Positions 59,601 through 63,146 of a stretch of 64,000 nucleotides of DNA are shown here, in pieces (position 1 is the first letter of the stretch; each line of letters starts with the position of its first letter). Source of the stretch: Endozoicomonas sp965232255 (GTDB lineage: Bacteria > Pseudomonadota > Gammaproteobacteria > Pseudomonadales > Endozoicomonadaceae); assembly GCA_965232255.1 (NCBI GenBank), contig OZ246962.1:3472001-3536000 (forward strand), written 5' to 3'. A program made the position numbers and the translations under genes. Under the pieces are notes generated by a model that saw nothing but the letters and a program-made list of their open reading frames with translations, did not search any database and had not been told where the DNA came from.

Positions 59601-60935
59601 GGCGATACCGACATCTACAGCAAGACCTTGGCATTAGGCCATCACATCTATGAAAACGCTCAGCCTGGAACGATTGTTGGGGGGGTCCATGCCAGTGATG
59701 TAGAGGGTGATGTGTTGACTTACAGTTTGATCGATGATGCCGGTGGCTTATTCACCATTGACTCTGCTACCGGCCTGATCAGCGTGGCCAGTGCGTTGGA
59801 TTATGAAAAAGCCACCAGCCATCAATTAACAGTAAGAGTCTCCGATCCCACCGGTGCATTCAGCGAGCAAAGTTATATTGTTCCCATTATGGATACTGAG
59901 GATCTTTTGCCTGCATTGTCACTTGAGGGCAACACCAGCCAATACGCTGTTATTGATACGGTGAACACTTTCCCCTCTACTGCCTTGACTATTGAGTTGT
60001 GGATGAAACCCGGTACCAATTTCAGAGAAACTCCGCTGACTTACGAGGTGGGCAGCAGTGATGAAGCCCAAATATTCCTGATTCCGGCTAGTAGTACGGC
60101 CATCGTATACCTCAATGGCAGTAACCATGCCGTCAACTTGCCGGCGCTGTTTGACGGAGATTGGCATCACTACGCGTTCAGTTGGGAGAGCAGTACCGGC
60201 ACACTGAAAACCTATCTTGACGGACAGCTGATGGATACCGGCACTATAGCGCAGGGTATTACTCTGGATAGCGGTGGAGGGCTGGTGCTAGGTCAGGAAG
60301 CAGACAATCAGATGGGAGGATATAACGCAAGCCAAGCCTTCTCTGGTGAGATGCGAGATATACGTATCTGGGATGATGTGCGCAGTTCAAGCGAGATTCA
60401 GGTAGAAATGAATAACACCACCCTGGATCCAGCCTCAGTCGGTCTGGTAAGCCATTATAAACTCAATGGTGATACTCAGGACAGTGGGCCTGCCGGCAAT
60501 CATTTGAGTTTGAACAGCGGTTCCTGGCTAACGGAAGGTAGTGATGCTGTTGAAACCATTCACAGCACTAACTCTAGTGATGGTGACAACATCCTCATTG
60601 GCGGCGGTGGCAGTGATACGTTTATCTGGCATGCCGATGATGTGGGAACGGCAGCCAATCCGGCCACGGATATTATTCAGGATTTCCAGAGTGGTCCCGG
60701 AGGGGATGTGCTTGATCTCAGTGATGTTTTGATAGGTGAGGAAAATAATGCCCTGGATCAGTATCTAAGCTTCAATTTTGCTGGTGGTGACAGCACTGTT
60801 GAGATTCGTCCCCAGTCCGGTGGCGATATTACCCAAACGGTTAAACTGGCAGGGGTCGATCTGTCTACGCTGGGCAATACCGATGCAGAGATTATTAATA
60901 ACCTGATTAATGATGGCAATCTCAAGCTGGACTGA
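35664..60935 (+). CDS. Giant type I-secreted adhesin (LapA/BapA-like), VCBS, cadherin, beta-propeller and lectin-like domains
   Basis: 8,423 residues, uninterrupted. Residues 1-75: LapA-type retention module (NVVGSVASINGQAMAVS...LEEGDPVYEGEQV). ~76-194: acidic linker with no Ala-Ala LapG site. 195-3550: eleven 305-residue units (VCBS, VCBS, cadherin/Ig-like with SDLDGDALSY calcium motif). To ~4820: three 403-residue units that add a cadherin domain (DVDGDALTYSLTDDAGG). ~4860-5075: LamG-like lectin fold. ~5085-8075: five propeller-plus-cadherin modules with jelly rolls (CBM-like three times, a different LamG once) between them. ~8080-8290: second copy of the first LamG. ~8290-8423: type I secretion tail (GDNILIGGGGSDTFIWH, a single RTX-like motif, then VLDLSDVL). 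AAGGTGG precedes the ATG. Its neighbouring secretion genes are broken, so export would need a transporter elsewhere. The tip-side lectin folds suggest glycan binding (inference). Confidence 0.93.
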   Translation: MDANTGNVVGSVASINGQAMAVSADGTIRMLEEGDPVYEGEQVTTQDGALLQVILTSGGIVQLGSQSTQVFDATFINSVPANNGNSDEKGEEKSEESVDEEERPDIPDIIAQEADSSPISELSSPESGESSDAESSYFSASELPQIQREDSHQNDDDAEDGYDVQADGDSSPGYSNSQVAFSEVEVAESVPVNTPAVIGGVDSGNVVENSAAILTASGTLTISDPDSGESQFAASNYSGLYGSVALDSAGNWSYSADNSQSAIQALGDGDTLRDTITIQSVDGTNHNLTMTITGSNDGAVISGTDTGSVSEDSGALLSVAGVLSVSDADAGQAQFAATTVNGSYGSLTLDAHGNWSYSADNSQSAIQTLGVGASLTDTLTVHSLDGTRHSVTVTINGSNDGPVLDIPLLNQNASQDSGFSYQVPGNSFSDLDGDALSYSATLADGSPLPGWLSFDGVTRTFAGTPGNSDVGALSVRVTASDGQASSDADFTLNVGNVNDPAVIGGTDTGNVTEDSGAILTASGTLTISDPDSGESQFAASNYSGLYGSVALDGAGNWSYSADNSQSAIQALGDGDTLSDIITIQSVDGTNHNLTVTITGSNDGAVISGTDTGSVSEDSGALLSVAGVLSVSDADAGQAQFAATTVNGSYGSLTLDPHGNWSYSADNSQSAIQALGVGASLTDTLTVHSLDGTSHSVSVTINGSNDGPVLDIPLLNQNASQDSGFSYQVPGNSFSDLDGDALSYSATLADGSPLPAWLSFDGVTRTFAGTPGNSDVGALSVRVTASDGQASTDADFTLNVGNVNDPAVIGGTDTGSVTEDSGAILTASGTLTISDPDSGESQFAASNYSGLYGSVALDAAGNWSYSTDNSQGAIQALGDGDTLSDTITIQSVDGTNHNLTLTITGSNDGAVISGTDTGSVSEDSGALLSVAGVLSVSDADAGQAQFAATTVNGSYGSLTLDAHGNWSYSADNSQSAIQTLGVGASLTDTLTVHSLDGTSHSVTVTINGSNDGPVLDIPLLNQNASQDSSFSYQVPGNSFSDLDGDALSYSATLADGSPLPGWLSFDGVTRIFAGTPGNSDVGALSVRVTASDGQASSDADFTLNVGNVNDPAVIGGIDTGNVTEDSGAILTASGTLTISDPDSGESQFAASNYSGLYGSVALDGAGNWSYSADNSQSAIQALGDGDTLSDIITIQSVDGTNHNLTVTITGSNDGAVISGTDTGSVSEDSGALLSVAGVLSVSDADAGQAQFAATTVNGSYGSLTLDAHGNWSYSADNSQSAIQTLGVGASLTDTLTVHSLDGTSHSVTVTINGSNDGPVLDIPLLNQNASQDSSFSYQVPGNSFSDLDGDALSYSATLADGSPLPAWLSFDGVTRTFAGTPGNSDVGTLSVRVTASDGQASSDADFTLNVGNVNDPAVIGGTDTGSVTEDSGAILTANGTLTISDPDSGESQFAASNYSGLYGSVALDGAGNWSYSADNSQGAIQALGDGDTLSDTITIQSVDGTNHNLTLTITGSNDGAVISGTDTGSVSEDSGALLSVAGVLSVSDADAGQAQFAATTVNGSYGSLTLDAHGNWSYSADNSQSAIQTLGVGASLTDTLTVHSLDGTSHSVSVTINGSNDGPVLDIPLLNQNASQDSSFSYQVPGNSFSDLDGDALSYSATLADGSPLPAWLSFDGVTRTFAGTPGNSDVGALSVRVTASDGQASTDADFTLNVGNVNDPAVIGGTDTGSVTEDSGAILTASGTLTISDPDSGESQFAASNYSGLYGSVALDGAGNWSYSADNSQSAIQALGDGDTLSDIITIQSVDGTNHNLTVTITGSNDGAVISGTDTGSVSEDSGALLSVAGVLSVSDADAGQAQFAATTVNGSYGSLTLDPHGNWSYSADNSQSAIQALGVGASLTDTLTVHSLDGTSHSVSVTINGSNDGPVLDIPLLNQNASQDSGFSYQVPGNSFSDLDGDALSYSATLADGSPLPAWLSFDGVTRTFAGTPGNSDVGALSVRVTASDGQASTDADFTLNVGNVNDPAVIGGTDTGSVTEDSGAILTASGTLTISDPDSGESQFAASNYSGLYGSVALDAAGNWSYSTDNSQGAIQALGDGDTLSDTITIQSVDGTNHNLTLTITGSNDGAVISGTDTGSVSEDSGALLSVAGVLSVSDADAGQAQFAATTVNGSYGSLTLDAHGNWSYSADNSQSAIQTLGVGASLTDTLTVHSLDGTSHSVTVTINGSNDGPVLDIPLLNQNASQDSSFSYQVPGNSFSDLDGDALSYSATLADGSPLPGWLSFDGVTRIFAGTPGNSDVGALSVRVTASDGQASSDADFTLNVGNVNDPAVIGGIDTGNVTEDSGAILTASGTLTISDPDSGESQFAASNYSGLYGSVALDGAGNWSYSADNSQSAIQALGDGDTLSDIITIQSVDGTNHNLTVTITGSNDGAVISGTDTGSVSEDSGALLSVAGVLSVSDADAGQAQFAATTVNGSYGSLTLDAHGNWSYSADNSQSAIQTLGVGASLTDTLTVHSLDGTSHSVTVTINGSNDGPVLDIPLLNQNASQDSSFSYQVPGNSFSDLDGDALSYSATLADGSPLPAWLSFDGVTRTFAGTPGNSDVGTLSVRVTASDGQASSDADFTLNVGNVNDPAVIGGTDTGSVTEDSGAILTANGTLTISDPDSGESQFAASNYSGLYGSVALDGAGNWSYSADNSQGAIQALGDGDTLSDTITIQSVDGTNHNLTLTITGSNDGAVISGTDTGSVSEDSGALLSVAGVLSVSDADAGQAQFAATTVNGSYGSLTLDAHGNWSYSADNSQSAIQTLGVGASLTDTLTVHSLDGTSHSVSVTINGSNDGPVLDIPLLNQNASQDSSFSYQVPGNSFSDLDGDALSYSATLADGSPLPAWLSFDGVTRTFAGTPGNSDVGALSVRVTASDGQASTDADFTLNVGNVNDPAVIGGTDTGSVTEDSGAILTASGTLTISDPDSGESQFAASNYSGLYGSVALDGAGNWSYSADNSQSAIQALGDGDTLSDIITIQSVDGTNHNLTVTITGSNDGAVISGTDTGSVSEDSSALLSVAGVLSVSDADAGQAQFAATTVNGSYGSLTLDAHGNWSYSADNSQSAIQTLGVGASLTDTLTVHSLDGTSHSVTLTINGSNDGPVLDIPLLNQNASQDSSFSYQVPGNSFSDLDGDALSYSATLADGSPLPGWLSFDGVTRTFAGTPGNSDVGALSVRVTASDGQASTDADFTLNVGNVNDPAVIGGTDTGSVTEDSGAILTASGTLTISDPDSGESQFAASNYSGLYGSVALDGAGNWSYSADNSQSAIQALGDGDTLSDTITIQSVDGTNHNLTVTITGSNDGAVISGTDTGSVTEDSGALLSVAGVLSVSDADVGQAQFAATTVNGSYGSLTLDAHGNWSYSADNSQSAIQTLGVGASLTDTLTVHSLDGTSHSVTVTINGSNDGPVLDIPLLNQNASQDSGFSYQVPGNSFSDLDGDALSYSATLADGSPLPGWLSFDGVTRTFAGTPGNSDVGALSVRVTASDGQASSDADFTLNIGNVNDPAVIGGTDTGSVTEDSGAILTASGTLTISDPDSGESQFAASNYSGLYGSVALDGAGNWSYSADNSQGAIQALGDGDTLSDIITIQSVDGTNHNLTVTITGSNDGAVISGTDTGSVTEDSNNTLTATGTLTISDADAGQAQFAATTVNGSYGSLTLDAHGNWSYSADNSQSNIQSLGAGEILIDTLAIRSLDGTTHNVAVTINGSNDAPARVSDILLDTQPVNEGSAFSYQVPVMAFQDIDGDALTYSAVLNDGSPLPSWLSFDAVTLTFSGTPSHSDAGNLSIMVTASDGNASTSDSFVIQVVDQNAAPEMTSTQLGIIESTQPGTVVYQVQASDVDGDALTYSLTDDAGGLFTIDAASGEITLASALNYETATSHYLMVRATDPFGAFNEQEFFVAVADANDPAVISGADSGTVTEDSGNTLTAVGTLVISDEDVGEAQFTATTINGSYGDLTIDANGNWTYSVDNSQPDVQALGLDVTLTDTLTVQSVDGTNHNLTVTITGSNDGAVISGTDTGSVTEDSNNILTATGTLTISDADAGEAQFTAETVNGNYGDLIIDGNGNWSYTADNSQSNIQSLGAGEILIDTLAIRSLDGTTHNVAVTINGSNDAPARVSDILLDTQPVNEGSAFSYQVPVMAFQDIDGDALTYSAVLNDGSPLPSWLSFDAVTLTFSGTPSHSDAGNLSIMVTASDGNASTSDSFVIQVVDQNAAPEMTSTQLGIIESTQPGTVVYQVQASDVDGDALTYSLTDDAGGLFTIDAASGEITLASALNYETATSHYLMVRATDPFGAFNEQEFFVAVADANDPAVISGADSGTVTEDSGNTLTAVGTLVISDEDVGEAQFTATTINGSYGDLTIDANGNWTYSVDNSQPDVQALGLDVTLTDTLTVQSVDGTSHNLTLTITGSNDGAVISGTNTGSVTEDSNNTLTATGTLTISDADAGEAQFTAETVNGNYGDLIIDGNGNWSYTADNSQSNIQSLGAGEILIDTLAIRSLDGTTHNVAVTINGSNDAPARVSDILLDTQPVNEGSAFSYQVPVMAFQDIDGDALTYSAVLNDGSPLPSWLSFDAVTLTFSGTPSHSDAGNLSIMVIASDGNASTSDSFVIQVVDQNAAPEMTSTQLGIIESTQPGTVVYQVQASDVDGDALTYSLTDDAGGLFTIDAASGELTLVSALNYETATSHYLMVRATDPFGAFNEQEFFVAVADANDPAVISGADSGTVTEDSGNILTAVGTLAISDEDAGEAQFTATTVNGSYGDLTIDANGNWTYSVDNNQPVIQSLGNGDSLSDTINIQSIDGTQHDITVTINGTNDVPVLVSPLPTLSLNGSTEQYAVINTVNDFPSIATTIELWMKPGDNFRETPLTYEVGSSDEVQIFLNPGAGNAIVYINGSDYTVNLPSLFDGGWHHYAFSWESSTGTLKTYLDGQLMDTGTIAQGITLDSGGGLVLGQEADSQMGGYNANQAFSGEMRDIRIWGNVRSADEIQAAMNNTALDPASAGLVSHYKLSGDTLDSGPAANHLTLNGGSWRGLSEAMGPEMLANDITSMEQTAPTIAAHPDGGYISSWISDDTGKTVVMARRYDASGAPVGTEFQVDVTVLSGSQIYSSPTVAVLDSGAYALSWSHVSPGHWVDGKVHFFSAAGVSLSNDSNYAHGSDYRVDISALSNNRYAISTVNSSSNQVKVRLFNADGSSDGVVNVANVPSWDWSEPNLTALDNGGFAITWRSHKASTDSVKLQIFNADGTSAHGPINFGGASASVDDRTQVIVLENGTLATSYESAGAWYIQRWNADGTTLGSAFAVSDNGVIATRNVQLTAVGDDILATFVADDDDGNGVYSRLFSKDGLPLTDSLQINDSTTGNQSAPVVTELVDGTVKILWSSDHSGDTDIYSKTLALGQQISEKVHPGTIVGEIHASDAESDVLTYSLTDDAGGLFTIDSATGVITVASALDYETASSHQLTVRISDSAGASSEQQYVVPVVDYNVAPEIAVDDYIYSDLQLDTELIINGNVDSNADWSLSGSVVANGGNLHFSSAEAPITGMVEQALKGHPNVNYSLSLDYLKVGGGAGVVAGRVEVIDQSSGQALITSTFDTNSSTAQTLSLDFTAHSAGNMVLRITDTSDSTNAKDLQVDNVSLMASSANNSQIATGDINPGLLSAAVEYEQTVHSITSLEQTAPAIAAHPDGGYVSSWISDDTGQTVVMARRYDSSGSPIGTEFQVNVDALSGSELYKVPSVAVLDSGNYAFRWNHANPGSWQSGRVHFFNSDGTSLSNDLNHDYGSDYVGDIAALSDNRYATFGVVDASGNHQVRVRLFNADGSSDGVVSVANVPSYQWTPPDLVALDHGGFAITWRSDKTNTDSANLQIFNADGTTAHGPIAFGGAPASDNSFATGHANTKVMVLENGTLATGYQSDGTWYIQRWNADGTALDSAFAVSDSGVIAVSNLQLTAVGNDILATFVSSDGDGNGVYSRLFNEDGLPLTEPMLINNSTVGNQSAPVVTELADGTVKILWSSDHIGDTDIYSKTLALGQQIGENAQPGTIVGEVHATDADDDDVLTYSLIDDAGGLFAIDAATGVITVANALDYETAISHQLTVRVSDPIGTFSEQKYIVLVADDQNTAPELQPKREAIALAAFDFSAGSGTIATDLTDRNHDLTFNSGITRTNAGISLNSVGGSIEPMTLGGDFTIATTFTFDSHDTWARIVDLGNGNPTDNILIGSPSEGRIGAQIFNGSTSVGFIESDNFYTLGETFHIALSVDADGHMRLYKNGVEVADNPNGQAPADVLRSNNLVGDSNWSSDPATDGTIKDLLIIDKALDAASISDLYQLTQSDQIEVFLNHPDIAVGNEQVVNTTTSQEQTEPAVAAHPDGGYISAWISTDGDEEIVMAQRFDASGIPQGNEHRVNIWSGSGLMVLANPHAAALDSGDYAVAFNSILPGSGIASRVIFYQADGTQISNDDYVSLSDYNMRLTALSDDRYAISAVNTDSNQVKVRLFNADGSSDSVVNVANVASWDWSQPDVAALDNGGFAVTWRSNRASTDSANLQIFNADGTSAHGPVTFGGTAASGNAHAHTQVMVLENGTLATSYESAGTWYIQRWNADGTALGSAFAVSDSGVIATSDMQLTAVGDGILATFVADDSDGNGVYSRLFSKGGLPLTDSMLMNDSTVGNQSAPAVTELTDGTVKIFWSSDHSGDTDIYSKTLALGQQIGENARPGTIVGEVRASDLEGDVLTYSLTDDAGGLFAIDSATGVITVASALDYETATSHRLTVRVTDPVGAFSEQQYIVPVADDQNTAPELTVHNHIYDDLPLDTNLIINGNINSDVGWNLSGNVVVNSGHLVFSSHDTSITGVVEQILKGHPEVNYTLSLDYVRAGSGQVAGLMEVIDQVSGQVLATDTFNTNSSTAQTQSLNFTTQSAGNLVVRITDTSDSTTSKDLQIDNISLLATSVDNPQIATGAIDTGLLSATTDPEQVVHSITNLEQTVPAIAPHPDGGYISTWISDDTGATVVMARRYDASGSPVGAEFQVNEVDLSGSQVYRNPTVAVLDSGGYALSWNHVSPGHWIQGRVHFFSATGTSLSNDHNYAHGSDYGVDISALSNNRYAISTVNSSSNQVKVRLFNADGSSDGVVNVANVPSWDWSEPNLTALDNGGFAITWRSHKANTDSAKLQIFNADGTSANGPINFGGASASVDERTQVIVLENGTLATSYESAGTWYIQRWNADGTTLGSAFAVSDNGVIATRNVRLTAVGDDILATFVADDDDGNGVYSRLFSKHGLPLTDSLQINDSTTGNQSAPAVTELADGTVKILWSSDHSGDTDIYSKTLALGQQISENAQPGTIVGEVHASDTENDVLTYSLTDDAGGLFAIDSATGVITVASPLDYETASSHQLTVRVSDPTGAFSEQQYIVPVADHHFAPNITAHNHIYSDLQLDTDLLINGNIDNSTGWSLSGSVVANGSNLHFSSAEAPITGMVEQALKGHPNVNYSLSLDYLRVGSGVVAGRVEVIDQSSGQSLATSTFDTNSSTAQTLSLDFTAQSAGNIVLRITDTSDNTNAKDLQVDNVSLQATSANNPQIAAGEIDTWLLSVATGHEQTIHSATSQEQTEPAIAAHPDGGYISTWLSDDTGATVVMARRYDASGNPVGAESRVNMDDLAAIHNFRAPTVAVLDNGDYAVLWDHVAPGSWMRGLMHFFSADGTSVSSDYNHAHSSEYVASISALSNNRYAVSAVNTNSNQVKVRLFNADGSSDGVVSVANVPSWDWTQPDVAALDNGGFAITWRSGKANTDGAKLQIFNADGTSAHGPIDFGGAPASDNGMAYANTQVVVLENGTLATSYESAGTWYIQRWHADGTALGSAFAVSDSTVIATSNMQLTAVGDDILATFVAADGIYSRLFSRNGLPMTEPVMIIDSTSGNPSTPALVELADGTVKFLWSSDHSGDTDIYSKTLALGHHIYENAQPGTIVGGVHASDVEGDVLTYSLIDDAGGLFTIDSATGLISVASALDYEKATSHQLTVRVSDPTGAFSEQSYIVPIMDTEDLLPALSLEGNTSQYAVIDTVNTFPSTALTIELWMKPGTNFRETPLTYEVGSSDEAQIFLIPASSTAIVYLNGSNHAVNLPALFDGDWHHYAFSWESSTGTLKTYLDGQLMDTGTIAQGITLDSGGGLVLGQEADNQMGGYNASQAFSGEMRDIRIWDDVRSSSEIQVEMNNTTLDPASVGLVSHYKLNGDTQDSGPAGNHLSLNSGSWLTEGSDAVETIHSTNSSDGDNILIGGGGSDTFIWHADDVGTAANPATDIIQDFQSGPGGDVLDLSDVLIGEENNALDQYLSFNFAGGDSTVEIRPQSGGDITQTVKLAGVDLSTLGNTDAEIINNLINDGNLKLD
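36246..46310 (+). repeat. Eleven 915-bp in-frame repeats (VCBS-VCBS-cadherin)
   Basis: Units begin with the codon for Pro in PAVIGG at 36246, 37161, 38076, 38991, 39906, 40821, 41736, 42651, 43566, 44481 and 45396, exactly 915 bp apart; a twelfth starts at 46311 and turns into the 1,209-bp type partway. Copies differ at few positions (for example GW/AW, SSDAD/STDAD). The block is visibly richer in G+C than the rest of the gene. Confidence 0.95.
37383..44833 (+). repeat. 3,660-bp tandem duplication (4 x 915 bp) with no visible difference
   Basis: 37383-41173 and 41043-44833 align at an offset of 3,660 bp. I compared all lines at both ends and a sample through the middle and found no mismatch, including private variants such as CGGCATCGATACC (39005/42665) and CCAACGGAACC (39970/43630). 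The first differences are at 37382/41042 on the left and 41174/44834 on the right. It looks like a recent unequal exchange between units; an assembly artefact must be excluded. Confidence 0.85.
46812..50125 (+). repeat. Three 1,209-bp in-frame repeats (cadherin-like, cadherin, VCBS, VCBS)
   Basis: The boundary marker AGCCAGTCGAATATCC recurs at 46812, 48021 and 49230. The first two copies appear identical for about 965 bp (46812-47776), after which a GC-rich patch differs. The third copy diverges near 50125, where the LamG region begins. These units are richer in A+T than the 915-bp type. Confidence 0.9.
50250..50890 (+). other. LamG-like lectin domain, copy 1, inside the adhesin
   Basis: Encodes STEQYAVINTVNDFPS, TIELWMKPGDNFRETPLTYE, GGWHHYAFSWESSTG and LKTYLDGQLMDTG, the standard strand pattern of LamG/pentraxin-like jelly rolls. 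A second copy, clearly the same sequence with scattered changes, lies at 59905-60530 just before the secretion signal. Confidence 0.8.
50925..59640 (+). repeat. Five propeller-plus-cadherin modules of the adhesin
   Basis: Modules begin near 50930, 52790, 54840, 56705 and 58570 with EQT(A/E/V)P(A/T)(I/V)A, HPDGGY. Each holds seven ~45-55-residue repeats of the form hydrophobic-(D/E)NG-G(F/Y)-hydrophobic-W...V..R.(F/Y)NADG, which I read as seven blades, then a cadherin-like domain (VLTYSLTDDAGGLF...ALDYETA). A CBM-like jelly roll (ILKGHPEVNYTLSLDY type) follows modules 1, 3 and 4; a LamG fold distinct from copy 1 follows module 2 (54175-54790). Module 5 leads to LamG copy 2. Confidence 0.8.
59905..60530 (+). 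other. LamG-like lectin domain, copy 2, inside the adhesin
   Basis: Near-duplicate of the domain at 50250-50890 (shared FRETPLTYEVGSSDE and LKTYLDGQLMDTGTIAQG). The two copies bracket the five propeller modules, so the module block sits between a pair of identical-type lectin domains. Confidence 0.8.
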
Positions 60936-60956
60936 TCCAGCTCCTGTAACACTTAC

Positions 60957-60995
60957 GTCCCGGTTAGAAACTCCTTTCTCACCGGGACTTTCCTT
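60957..60995. terminator. Bidirectional terminator between adhesin and MFS gene
   Basis: GTCCCGGT (60957-60964) pairs with ACCGGGAC (60981-60988), with AGAAA/TTTCT pairing inside around a CTCC loop. A short T-rich stretch (TTTCCTT) follows on the plus strand. The adhesin and the MFS gene converge here. Confidence 0.8.
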
Positions 60996-60997
60996 AC

Positions 60998-62230
60998 TTA
61001 AACGACAGAAAGCTTTTGAGCATTCACTTCAGCAGCCATTTCAGTGGCGTCCACAGGCTTGATCATCAGAGCCATAATACCAGCAATAACCAGCATAACT
61101 GCCGAGATAATATAGGCCAGACTGAAGCTGCCGGTTGTATCCACGATGTAGCCAGCCATTACCGGCCCCATAAAACCACTGGCACCCCAGGCCAGGAAGA
61201 GCACACCAAAGTTAGTGCCATAATTCTTGATCCCGTAGTAATCGGCGATCATGGACGGGAACACACTCAGCAGGGCACCGTAACCAATACCCGCCAGGAC
61301 AGCACCGCAAATAAAACCGAACATAGTTGTGTACATCGGGAACAGCACCATATTCAGCGTTTGCAGGGCGATAGCCAGGAACAGCGTCTGAGTGCGACCA
61401 ATTTTATCGGACAGCATGCCCATCAGGATACGGCCAAAGGTGTTGGCAACCGCAAGAATGGAAACCAGTGTAGCAGCATTGGCAATATTGCCTTGTAAGG
61501 CGGCAATGCCGGAAATATTACCAATGAGCATCAAACCGGCGGAAGAAGCGAAGGCAAAAGCAATCAGCATCAGGTAGAACTGACGAGTTTTAACCATTTC
61601 ACGCCAGCCATAATCATTGGCAGAAGCTTTGGCTACGGCCTGATAGCCGACGGGGATCTCTGGTTGGTAGTCAGCGCTCGGAGTAATAAGAGTAAGAGCC
61701 AACGGCAAACTGATAACCAGAACACCAGCGCCAAGAATCATAAAGGTGGTACTAATGCCAACTTGGTCAATCAAGGTGGTGCATAGTGGCGCCAGATAAA
61801 GCGGCGCCATACCAAAACCACCGGCAAGCAGCCCATTGACCATACCTTTTTTGGACGAGTGAAACCACTTCATGGCAGTTGGGCTCAGGCACGAATAGGT
61901 GGTACCAATACCTGTACCAGCGAGAACACCAAAGGTGAGCACCAGCATAAGAGGCGTGGTGGCCAGTGACGAGAGCAGCAGCCCTGCACCAACCATGATA
62001 ATGCCGGCTATGGCCATTTTTCGCGGCCCCATACGATCTTGCAGGTTACCGGCAACCAGCATTCCCACGGCAAAGGTGACGACACCGATAGTGTAAGGCA
62101 AACCGGCTGAGGTAGTTGACCAGCCCAGTTCACTGACCAGCGCCTTGCTGATCACACTCCAGGCATAAAGTACGCCGATACAAAGATTGATAAAGATCCC
62201 GGCAGTCAGGATCCTGGAAGCTTGATTCAT
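60998..62230 (-). CDS. MFS transporter of the oxalate/formate antiporter (OFA) family
   Basis: 410 residues with 12 predicted membrane helices. The N-terminus RILTAGIFINLCIGVLYAWSV and the cytoplasmic-loop motif NLQDRMGPRK are typical of OFA-type MFS proteins, as is LSDKIGRTQ in the second half (after helix 8). The family moves small carboxylates such as oxalate/formate or pyruvate; the substrate here cannot be told from sequence. It is monocistronic, with the ATG at 62230, convergent with the adhesin and divergent from the DUF533 gene. Confidence 0.87.
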   Translation of the reverse strand: MNQASRILTAGIFINLCIGVLYAWSVISKALVSELGWSTTSAGLPYTIGVVTFAVGMLVAGNLQDRMGPRKMAIAGIIMVGAGLLLSSLATTPLMLVLTFGVLAGTGIGTTYSCLSPTAMKWFHSSKKGMVNGLLAGGFGMAPLYLAPLCTTLIDQVGISTTFMILGAGVLVISLPLALTLITPSADYQPEIPVGYQAVAKASANDYGWREMVKTRQFYLMLIAFAFASSAGLMLIGNISGIAALQGNIANAATLVSILAVANTFGRILMGMLSDKIGRTQTLFLAIALQTLNMVLFPMYTTMFGFICGAVLAGIGYGALLSVFPSMIADYYGIKNYGTNFGVLFLAWGASGFMGPVMAGYIVDTTGSFSLAYIISAVMLVIAGIMALMIKPVDATEMAAEVNAQKLSVV

Positions 62231-62483
62231 TCTGAATTAACTCTGAGATATGTTGAAATCGCATCGACAGACACGACAGCAGATTGGTGATTATTTGTTG
62301 CGCAACTATATGTCAGCACAAGCATTAATCGATGTAAGTAATTTACGCACAATGCTCAGAGCAGTTCCTTTTGTTACCTCTGGCGTAACAGTGCTAACAC
62401 GAATACTCTTGTCTCTCAGATCAACGACAGTATTGCTGGCACCAATCTTTATCTTTGTCATCTTTGTCCAAAAGAGGCCCGTT

Positions 62484-63146
62484 ATGGATTTGAAAAACCT
62501 GCTCAATCAAGCCCTCAAGTCAGACCTGCTCAAGCAAGGTGCTAACGCTCTTGGCAAGAAGACTCAGGCCACATCATCGGACGGCGATAAACTGAAAACG
62601 CTTGGGGCCGGCGCTGTTGGCGGCGGCCTGCTCAGCATGCTAATGGGCTCGAAAAAGAGTCACAGGATCGCCAAAAAAATGGGTATGGGCGCGCTAAAAG
62701 TAGGCGGTGCAGCGGCAGTTGGCGCACTGGCCTACAAGGTTTACAACGACTGGCAGGCGAAACAGAACCCGCAGGCTGCCAACGTGGCCTTTGACCAGAA
62801 TGATAATCTACATAGCACCCGAATTCTGAAAGCGATGATCGCTGCCGCCAAGGCTGATGGCCACATCGACAACACCGAAATGGCTCGTATCGAACAGGCA
62901 CTGGATGAGATGGGTGTCGATCAACAAGTACGCCAGCTGGTGCAAACCGAGATGAATAAACCGCTGGATCCGGCAGAAGTAGCCCGGCTGGCCACGTCAC
63001 CCCAACAAGCGTCAGAAATATACCTGGCCTCGCTGATTGTTGTCGATGAGCAAAATTTCATGGAAAAGGCTTATCTGCAAGAACTGGCCAAACAACTTAA
63101 CCTGGCAGCAGAAGTGGTTGCTCAGTTGGAACATCAGGTGCAGTGA
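62484..63146 (+). CDS. DUF533/YebE-family TerB-like protein
   Basis: 220 residues. The N-terminal part is a Gly-rich hydrophobic segment (~35-80, AGAVGGGLLSMLMG...AAAVGALAYKVYNDWQ); the C-terminal half (~100-220) is the TerB-like helical domain with MIAAAKADGHIDNTEMARIE and a final YLASLIVVDEQNFMEKAYLQELA. E. coli YebE is an inner-membrane protein of this family whose role is not settled. I start at the ATG at 62484 (AGAGG 6 nt upstream); the frame is open back to 62250, but that extension looks like random sequence. Confidence 0.82.
   Translation: MDLKNLLNQALKSDLLKQGANALGKKTQATSSDGDKLKTLGAGAVGGGLLSMLMGSKKSHRIAKKMGMGALKVGGAAAVGALAYKVYNDWQAKQNPQAANVAFDQNDNLHSTRILKAMIAAAKADGHIDNTEMARIEQALDEMGVDQQVRQLVQTEMNKPLDPAEVARLATSPQQASEIYLASLIVVDEQNFMEKAYLQELAKQLNLAAEVVAQLEHQVQ

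Noticed and set aside
62250..62483. 78-residue N-terminal extension of the DUF533 protein
   Set aside because: The family starts at MDLKNLLNQALK, where a ribosome-binding site (AGAGG) is well placed; the extension has no family match.
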